Part shown: piece by piece, positions 58,451-64,000 of the stretch
How the letters are laid out: each line of letters opens with the position of its first letter
How positions within the stretch are numbered: position 1 is the first letter of the stretch
NCBI GenBank assembly: GCA_007994965.1
Contig: VOPW01000002.1
Location: 1 to 64,000 of the forward strand
Length of the DNA: 64,000 nucleotides
Direction: 5' to 3'
Source of the DNA: Piscinibacter aquaticus
GTDB taxonomy: Bacteria; Pseudomonadota; Gammaproteobacteria; Burkholderiales; Burkholderiaceae_C
Made by a program: the position numbers and the translations under genes
Notes under the pieces: generated by a model
Databases searched by the model: none
What the model saw: the letters and a program-made list of their open reading frames with translations, nothing else
What the model was told of the DNA's origin: nothing

Positions 58451-58676
58451 ATCGAAGTGCTACGAAACCTGGGGCAGCGCACGCTGTTTTCATGACTATG
58501 GCCCGTTACTTGTTGAGTCGTTTCTCCTCAGCCAGAAGCAGAGCTGCGCCCCTAACCGCATTAAGCTTTTTCCGCGGCTGCTACGATTTTAAGCGCGTTC
58601 GGCTGCGCCGAATGTAGGCACTGTAGCCTCTATCTTGGCGATGAATTGTCCAACTATTATTCAAGCCGCTGAGCGA

Positions 58677-59501
58677 TTATAGTTCCGGGGGAACGGTGCT
58701 CGGATGGAATGAGTTTGACACGCTTGCCCACGCGACATCAGACTCGACCAGCGCTTCAACAAGTGCCTCGATGCTGGTTTTGGCGGGCAGGTACGCTCGC
58801 GTTCTTTGTTCCTGAAGAAAACTAAGAAATACAACTACCTTATGAACTCGCAATATTCCATAGTTTACCGACACGAGCTCGCGGCTGCGCAATACGCGAA
58901 GATACGAAGAAAATACAGTCCTTGATACGCCGCAAAGTCTGCCGAGAAGGTCCTGTGACGCCCTGATGATCACCTCGTCCGGGAAGCGGCCGGAGCGCTT
59001 CCAGCCGGTACGTTTCACTTGCGCTTCAACCAGCAAAGCTAGCAATGTAAATGCCTTAAGCGGAAGCGAGCTATATCGCATAGCCACCAGTTGAGAAAAG
59101 GCGCCGGTAGACTTAGTTCCCAGTAGTTTAGTTAGGATCCGAGCAAAATGGCGTGAAGTATCGAGCGCAGAAATGAATGCCTTTCGTGGTAGCAGTAGAA
59201 TATAAGTATCAGATACGGCCGTCAACGTCATACTTGAGGGCTCCTTCGCAAGGAGAAGGTCCTCACCAAACCAGTTGTCCTCGCTATATACAGCGACTGG
59301 GAATTGGGTTCCGTCATCGAGAGCCACGGTGCCGACGAGACAGCCGGATATTACAAATACCCAATAATCCAACCGATCACCGCGAACGAGAAACTGCTCG
59401 CCTTCTAAGCAGCTCATTGGTGAGAGATCCCTGCCGATGAGCAGCGCTTCCGACACGGAAAGACCCAGCTTGGTCAGACTTGAGACTGCAATATTACCCA
59501 T
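58677..59501 (-). CDS. Crp/Fnr-family transcription regulator
   Basis: 274 residues, intact. N-terminal cyclic-nucleotide-binding fold (LSPMSCLEGEQFLVRGDRLD, then WVFVISGCLVGTVALDDGTQ, WFGEDLLLAKEPSSMTLTAV and YILLLPRKAFISALDTS). C-terminal HTH_Crp (IIRASQDLLGRLCGVSRTVF, then SSYLRVLRSRELVSVNYGIL). The region that would bind cAMP phosphate lacks the usual RxS, so the ligand is unknown; no Fnr-type Cys cluster. The frame is open up to 59645, but the ATG at 59501 gives the right N-terminus. Its own C-terminal extension of about 50 residues (TSIEALVEALVESDVAWASV) is unusual. No target gene is evident. Confidence 0.78.
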   Translation of the reverse strand: MGNIAVSSLTKLGLSVSEALLIGRDLSPMSCLEGEQFLVRGDRLDYWVFVISGCLVGTVALDDGTQFPVAVYSEDNWFGEDLLLAKEPSSMTLTAVSDTYILLLPRKAFISALDTSRHFARILTKLLGTKSTGAFSQLVAMRYSSLPLKAFTLLALLVEAQVKRTGWKRSGRFPDEVIIRASQDLLGRLCGVSRTVFSSYLRVLRSRELVSVNYGILRVHKVVVFLSFLQEQRTRAYLPAKTSIEALVEALVESDVAWASVSNSFHPSTVPPEL

Positions 59502-59587
59502 GTCGTCAGCATCCCAATAGGCCGGCACAACCGAGATCAAGACTGTTCGCGCAGAAACATTCGCGAGCGACTTTTTTGGGTGAGGCC

Positions 59588-59809
59588 ATGAACCTGCTTG
59601 GCTGCCTGAGACAGATTGAGGCCGAGTCGATCTCGAGCAAACCAAGGCCGTTCATTCTCGTGCTCGACTCCATAGTCGAAAGTTGGTTTGTGCGTGGCAC
59701 ATGTCACGAAAAGATCGCGCTCTTGCCGACGACCGGATCAATTACCGGATGTTTGATAGGGTTTTATACGGACGCTCCGATCGTGAGTAATTCCATGAGT
59801 AATCTGTGA
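59588..59809 (+). CDS. small hypothetical protein
   Basis: 73 residues: MNLLGCLRQIEAESISSKPR, a hydrophobic middle (PFILVLDSIVESWFVRGTC) and LPTTGSITGCLIGF. Divergent from the Crp/Fnr gene. No family recognised and no strong ribosome site. Confidence 0.28.
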   Translation: MNLLGCLRQIEAESISSKPRPFILVLDSIVESWFVRGTCHEKIALLPTTGSITGCLIGFYTDAPIVSNSMSNL

Positions 59810-60159
59810 GAATACGGTTGGTGCTGCCTTGATCGGCGACGCTCCTCTTTGGCCCCGCTTGAGACGTTGCTTCAGCCGTTGCTCCTCCAGCAGATTTGCT
59901 TGTTTCTTTGCAATGAAAGTTGGCTGCTGCTTCGGTTGGCCTGTAGATTGTCGGGACGCTGCTCTGCCGCTAGGGCCGCGCGAACGATAGGCGCCGCCTC
60001 CGATGCGCTTGTCGCGGCGGGACGCTCGGAGAAGAAGTGAGTACTTGCGGGTGTACTTGGCGCTTGCCGCGAGCGTTGGCCGAAGCACGGCGGCACAGGC
60101 AGGCCTGCGAGTTGGCGCCATCGATTGGCGAGGCGGGAGAGTCGAGCTGGCAGGAGACG
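59810..60159. other. no supported gene
   Basis: Alanine/arginine-rich frames on both strands (for example 59738-60226 minus) without family resemblance. Probably decayed IS DNA next to the istB remnant. Confidence 0.4.
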
Positions 60160-60475
60160 TCATGCGGCGTCCAGAAGTGTTACCCCGCCGACCTCGAGGC
60201 CTGCCCCCTCCCCGATTGACGACCATACGTTGTCGCTCAAGGCTTCATGCTCGATCTTATTTTTGGTCAGTTCGGCTTTGGTCCGCAGCCGGCACCTGTC
60301 GCCGCGGATGGTGAGGACTTGGCTGTGTTGCAGCGGGCGGTTCAGGGTGGCGGTGGCCACGACTGCGTCACCAACCACGCCACCTTGCTAGACCGCGTAG
60401 CACATCCTGGTTACGCGTATTTCGCCGCGATCGCATCGGCGGCTGACTGGCTGGGGGCTGGCGGCCACCGTTAGC
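60160..60475 (-). pseudogene. istB 3' remnant (IS21 family), second copy
   Basis: Minus strand: VGDAVVATATLNRPLQHSQV, then LTIRGDRCRLRTKAELTKNK, the C-terminal part of IstB (VVATAxLxRLLxHSxVxxIRGxSYRLR). The upstream part is broken. It is a different istB from that at 29078/13238. Confidence 0.6.
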
Positions 60476-60492
60476 CTCGAACCGCAGCTAGA

Positions 60493-60985
60493 GGTGAACC
60501 GTCAAGAGGTTGCATTTAGGCCCTGCTAGGCGCGAGGCTAGTGCGACGCGCCCGATGCCGTGATGAGGGCGCTGCTAGTTAGGAACCGCCTGGAGGCGCT
60601 CGGCGCAGTTCTGCTAGGTCTTGCCGTAGGCCCACTCGCGCAGCTCCGACTGAACGAAGCGCTCGGCCTTACCGTTGGTTTTGGGCGTGTACGGCCGAGG
60701 CTTGATGTGCCGGATGCGAAGTTCGCCACAGGCAGCCTTGGAGGAATTCTTGTAGCCCGCGCCGTTGCCGGTCATCACGCGCTCGATGCGCACGCCCATG
60801 CTCGCGTAGTAGGCCGCCGCTTGGCGCAGGAACTGCTCGCAGCTATCTGTCGTCTCGTCGGGCAGCACCTGCGCGAACGACACACGCGAGTGGGACGCGA
60901 TCGCCAAGTGAACCATCTGCTAGCCGATGCCGCGCTTGGTCGTACGCCTGTAGCCGGTGGTGCAGTGGTCGATGCCATCGTGACT
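60493..60985 (-). mobile_element. IS481-family fragment, copy 6, diverged
   Basis: End repeat GGTGAACCGTCAAGAGGTTG beside GCTAGA. The transposase C-terminal half on the minus strand keeps MVHLAIASHSRVSFAQVLPD in one frame (the point where copies 1-4 are broken), then RVMTGNGAGYKN, where the catalytic Asp of TDNG is Gly, and NGKAERFVQSELREWAYGKT before a stop. Not active. Confidence 0.75.
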
Positions 60986-61355
60986 TGCCCCGGCTCTTTT
61001 TCAACCCATTATTCCTTGAGGACGGCTCGGTTGGGGGGCGTTGACGTTGCTGCTTGAACTCGTGCGGGGTCAAGTAGCCCAGACTGCTGTGCGGGCGCGC
61101 GGCGTTGTAGTGGCTGCACAAGGTCTCTATGACCACCTTGGCCTCGAACCGGGAGCGGAACCACTCCAGGCTCAGGCGCTCGTCGCGCAGCTTGCCGTTA
61201 AAGCTCTCGTTGCTGCCGTTCTGCCAGGCCTCGCCGGGTTCGATCAGCGCGGTGGCGATGCGGCTTTGCGCGATCCACTCTGACCTCACGCAGGATGGCA
61301 GCCATCTGCTCGCTGCTGAATCGGCTCTTCATGGGCTCCTCGCTGTCGAAGAACC
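60986..61355 (-). mobile_element. internally deleted IS3-family element
   Basis: Minus strand reads the OrfA start MKSRFSSEQMAAILREV and, within a few codons, the OrfB C-terminus GEAWQNGSNESFNGKLRDER, then LSLEWFRSRFEAKVVIETLC and NAARPHSSLGYLTPHEFKQQ. About 700-800 bp of the usual element is missing. One end lies near 60986 (TGACTTGCCCCGGCTC); the other is cut by IS3-C copy 3. Confidence 0.68.
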
Positions 61356-61405
61356 TGAACCGCCCCGGGTTTTGAGGAGGCTCCTTCGATTGAGAATGGA
61401 GCCAA

Positions 61406-61729
61406 GATGCGGAAGTCCCCGAAGTTTTCCCCGAGGTGATCGAGCGCGCTGTGCGCATGGTGTTCGACGCCAAGGACCAGTACCCGTCGCAGTGGGCGGC
61501 GATCGAGTCGATCTCGGCCAAGATCGGCTGCACGGCCGAGACGCTGCGCAAGTGGGTGCGCCAAGGCGAGCGCGACAGCGGCGTGCGGCCCGGTGCCACG
61601 ACGGCCGAGCAGCAGCGCATCAAGGAACTCGAACGCGAGGTCCGTGAGCTGCGCAAGACCAACGAGATCCTGAAGCTGGCGAGCGCGTATTTCGCCCAGG
61701 CGGAGCTCGACCGCCACCACAAGAAGTGA
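61406..61729 (+). pseudogene. IS3-C OrfA (copy 3), frameshifted at its start
   Basis: ATG at 61406 is followed by a C4 run at about 61427 where copy 2 has C5, so MRKSPKFSP ends early; the main frame is open from 61436 ([20 protein letters not shown]) to 61729. Otherwise identical. Confidence 0.83.
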
Positions 61730-62660
61730 ACGCCTTCATCGACGAGCATCGTGCTCGCCTGGGGGTCGAGTCGATCTGCCGCGCGCTGCAGATCGCCCCG
61801 TCGGCGTACAGGCGTCATGCGGCGCGCCAGCGCGATCCGGCGTTGCTGCCTGCGCGGGCGCAGCGCGACGCGGCCTTGATGCCCCAGGTGCAACGCGTGT
61901 ACGAAGCGAACCTGCGCGTCTACGGCGCCGACAAGGTGTGGCGACAGTTGCTGCGCGAAGGCGTGACGGTGGCTCGCTGCACCGTGGAGCGACTGATGCG
62001 CAGGCTCGGCCTGCAAGGAGCCGAGCGCGGCAAAGGCGTGCGCACGACGGTGCCCGATGCCAAGGCGGCCTGCCCGCTGGACCGCGTCAACCGGCAGTTC
62101 AAGGCGCGCCGGCCGAACCAGCTGTGGGTGGCGGACTTCACCTACGTCTCGACCTGGCAGGGCTTCGTGTACGTCGCCTTCGTGGTCGACGTCTTCGCGC
62201 GGCGCATCGTCGGCTGGCGGGTCAGCAGTTCCATGCAGACCGACTTCGTGCTCGACGCGCTGGAGCAGGCGCTGTATGCGCGGCGGGCTGAGCGCGAAGG
62301 CGACTGGTGCACCACAGCGACCGCGGCTCGCAGTACGTGTCCATCCGCTACAGCGAACGCCTTGACGAGGCCGGCATCGAGCCCTCGGTGGGCAGCACCG
62401 GCGACAGCTACGACAACGCGCTGGCCGAGACCATCAACGGGCTGTACAAGGCCGAGATCATCCACCGGCGCGGGCCGTGGAAGACGCGCGAGGCGGTTGA
62501 ACTGGCGACGCTGGAGTGGGTCTCTTGGTTCAACCACCATCGCTTGCTCGAACCCATCGGCTACATCCCGCCGGCCGAAGCCGAGGCAAACTACTGGCGT
62601 CAGAAGCAGGCGTTGAGCGCAAGCGAGCCTGCTTCGACGGCAGCGTTGCAGGAGGGTTGA
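61726..62660 (+). pseudogene. IS3-C OrfB (copy 3), frameshifted
   Basis: GTG start overlapping the OrfA stop. This copy keeps GCCGAGCGCGGC at 62018 ([11 protein letters not shown] in frame) where copies 1 and 2 have lost a base, but it reads GCGACTGGTGC at 62301 for GCGACCTGGTGC. Restoring C in CCTGG gives [18 protein letters not shown] and a complete protein of about 311 residues ending STAALQEG. Confidence 0.86.
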
Positions 62661-62802
62661 ACCATGAATACATGGTCCAACCGGGGGCGCTCGGCGGCAG
62701 CCTGCGGGGGGGCCGGGAGAGAGAAAGCCTGAACCCAAGAACCGTCAGACCACAGCGGTCTGACTCAAGCCAACAGGCCTCCTCGATTCCCGGTACGGTT
62801 CA

Positions 62803-63329
62803 GCCGGCCATTGCTTGTGGGGTCTTGATGTCGATCTGATCGCAGTGCGGGTCTGCCCGCCGCTGCGGTGTGCGGTAAGAGAGGCCCTAAGACAAACGGC
62901 ATGCCCGCCGACCGCGGCCACACGATTCATGACCGCAAGCCCAGCGAGAACGCCCCGCTGGGACGGATCAGATCGAGACGGAAGGAGCGCGCGCGGCTGC
63001 GCGCTTGACCAGACGCTGAGTTCCATTGACGGCAGCGAAGGCGTGTCGGGGAAACCGTCCGCGTGCAAGCCGCAGTAAGGACAGTGCTCGAGCGGGTTGG
63101 CGGCGCCCGGCACGGATTTGTCGCTGTCGTGTTGGGCATCGAGCAGGACACGCTTGGCGCCGGCGCTGGCGCAGATCCCGGTCCAAGTCGCCGGGCCGCG
63201 TGTACCCATCGCGTGCGAGATCGCCGGGGCCAGTGACGTCATCAGGACCGCCAGGATGGCGATCCACGAATTGACAACACGGGAGCGGCACGCATGCCGT
63301 GATTCTAGGGTCGCCTGACGCCGGACCAT
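62803..63329 (-). CDS. DUF2946-like exported protein, 3' end cut by IS3-C
   Basis: N-terminal signal-anchor VVNSWIAILAVLMTSLAPAI followed by SHAMGTRGPATWTGICASAG, then LEHCPYCGLHADGFPDTPSL with the CPxC pair. The order (hydrophobic leader, SHA, I-C and H-CPYC) is that of DUF2946 proteins, often beside copper-related genes; molecular role unknown. After about residue 95 the sequence is not typical, and the frame runs into IS3-C at 62802, so the C-terminus is lost or frameshifted. The start ATG at 63329 may be later. Confidence 0.58.
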
Positions 63330-63414
63330 GCGGCGCTATGCCGCGGTGAGACCCAATGTCCGGTTGCGGGCGGATCAGCGAATGTCCGCTCCTGGCCGTT
63401 CGGGTGTCAAAAAC

Positions 63415-64000
63415 GAGAGCCTGTCCGGAATCTTGTGTGCGAGGCATAACATGACCAGACTGAGTATGTATGCCAAGCAGGACGACGACGAAGGCGGCCG
63501 AGGCCGCAGCGGCGAAGTTGTCGACCACCCCCAAGGAACTCATTGACCAGTTCGTGGCTGGGCCGATGAGTCCCGAGGCGGTCCCGGCCGCCTCGATGGC
63601 CTTCAAGAAGGCGCTGATCGAGCGCGCCCTGGGCGCCGAGCTGGCGTACCACCTGGGCTACCCGCCCGGCGCGGCCAAGCCCGAGGATGCGGGCAACCAC
63701 CGCAACGGCAGCACCGGCAAGACGGAGCTGACCGAGGACAGTCCGGTGCGCATCGAGGTGCCGCGCGACCGCGAGGGCTCCTTCGAGCAGTTGCTCACCC
63801 CCAATCACGAGCCACGCTTCACCGGCTTCGACGACAAGTCGTGGCCATTTACGCGCGCGGCATCACGGCGCGCGAGATCCAGGCATTCCTGGCCGAGCAG
63901 TCAGGCACCGCGGTCTCGCCGGAGTTCATCAGCTCGGTCACGGATGCCGTGGCGGCCGAGGTAACGGCTTTGGCAGGCCCGGCCGCTGGAGCCGATGTAC
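63415..64000 (+). mobile_element. IS256-family element, left part (continues beyond window)
   Basis: GAGAGCCTGTCCGGAATCTTGTGTG followed by GAGGCATAAC resembles the left end of IS256-type elements, 55 bp before a transposase start. Right end outside the window. Confidence 0.7.
63470..64000 (+). pseudogene. IS256-family (Mutator) transposase N-terminal part, two frameshifts
   Basis: Starts MPSRTTTKAAEAAAAKLSTT. Family features: KKALIERALGAELAYHLGYP, GNHRNGSTGKTELTEDSPVR, IEVPRDREGSFE, then after a break at 63838 (GACAAGTCGTGG for GACAAGGTCGTGG) VVAIYARGITAREIQAFLAE and VSPEFISSVTDAVAAEV; another one-base change in the T run near 63970 leads to WQARPLEPMY. The DDE domain is outside the window. 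Confidence 0.82.

Larger units (their letters stand above)
55871..58481 (+). mobile_element. IS3-A, both ends present, interrupted by IS3-B
   Basis: Left end TGCGCTGTCCCCGGGG at 55871 and right end GGGGCAGCGCA at 58481. IS3-B copy 3 sits in orfA with an exact GCT duplication. The flanking bases (AGCT and CGCT) are not a clean repeat. The TCTAGA at 58446-58451, occupied by IS481 in the copy at 1-1494, is free here. Without IS3-B the element is about 1240 bp. Confidence 0.9.
61356..62802 (+). mobile_element. IS3-C, copy 3
   Basis: Ends TGAACCGCCCCGGGTTTTGA (left) and TGAACCGTACCGGGAATCGA (right, reverse). Flanks ACC and GCC do not match. Orientation opposite to copies 1 and 2. Confidence 0.9.

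Overview
The window looks like an accessory, IS-riddled part of a betaproteobacterial (probably Burkholderiales) chromosome or large plasmid. The basis is the high-G+C IS3, IS481, IS66, IS256 and IS21 content, MSHA-type pilus genes whose pseudopilins carry an LPCP signature, and an mdeR-mdeA pair. The genus cannot be told from the sequence. No rRNA, tRNA or CRISPR array was seen.

Layout: 1-13.3 kb is stacked mobile DNA. It holds a fragment of an IS3-family element (called IS3-A here) with an IS481-family insertion, a second IS3-A left end carrying a complete IS66 element, IS3-B, IS3-C inside an IS481 copy, and IS3-D; only a few small genes survive between them. 13.6-27.5 kb is a more AT-rich, IS-free block of about 14 co-directional genes for an MSHA-like type IV pilus or pseudopilus machine: pilin, a bitopic protein, MshI/GspL-like, MshJ-like, a MshK-position protein, a pseudopilin, secretin MshL, a MshN-like TPR protein, ATPase MshE, platform protein MshG, and four more prepilin-like proteins. 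Most starts overlap the previous stop, so the block is translated as an operon. 27.8-30.7 kb is a second IS3-D copy (inverted), an istB remnant and an IS3-C relative. 31.2-32.6 kb has two fimbrial subunit genes. 32.8-38.1 kb is more IS sequence around a lipoprotein gene and a broken hicB. 40-41.9 kb is the mdeR-mdeA pair (Lrp regulator and methionine gamma-lyase). 44.2-45.9 kb is a PLP decarboxylase-like protein with an extra C-terminal domain. 47.4-48.4 kb is an HD-GYP protein. 48.9-50.5 kb is decayed IS481 DNA. 51.5-55.1 kb is a usher-chaperone-minor pilin operon. 55.9-58.5 kb is IS3-A interrupted by IS3-B. 58.7-59.5 kb is a Crp/Fnr regulator. 60.2-64 kb is more IS sequence plus a truncated DUF2946 gene.

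Two points govern interpretation. First, the pilus block was inverted by recombination between the two inverted IS3-D copies: one istB gene is split, with its 5' part at 29.1-29.5 kb on the minus strand and its 3' end at 13.24-13.31 kb on the plus strand, and both pieces carry the same 4-bp target site next to an IS3-D end. Second, many genes and IS copies have single-base frameshifts at CCWGG motifs or short homopolymers. Repeat copies differ exactly there, so many broken genes are probably sequence errors and not true pseudogenes.
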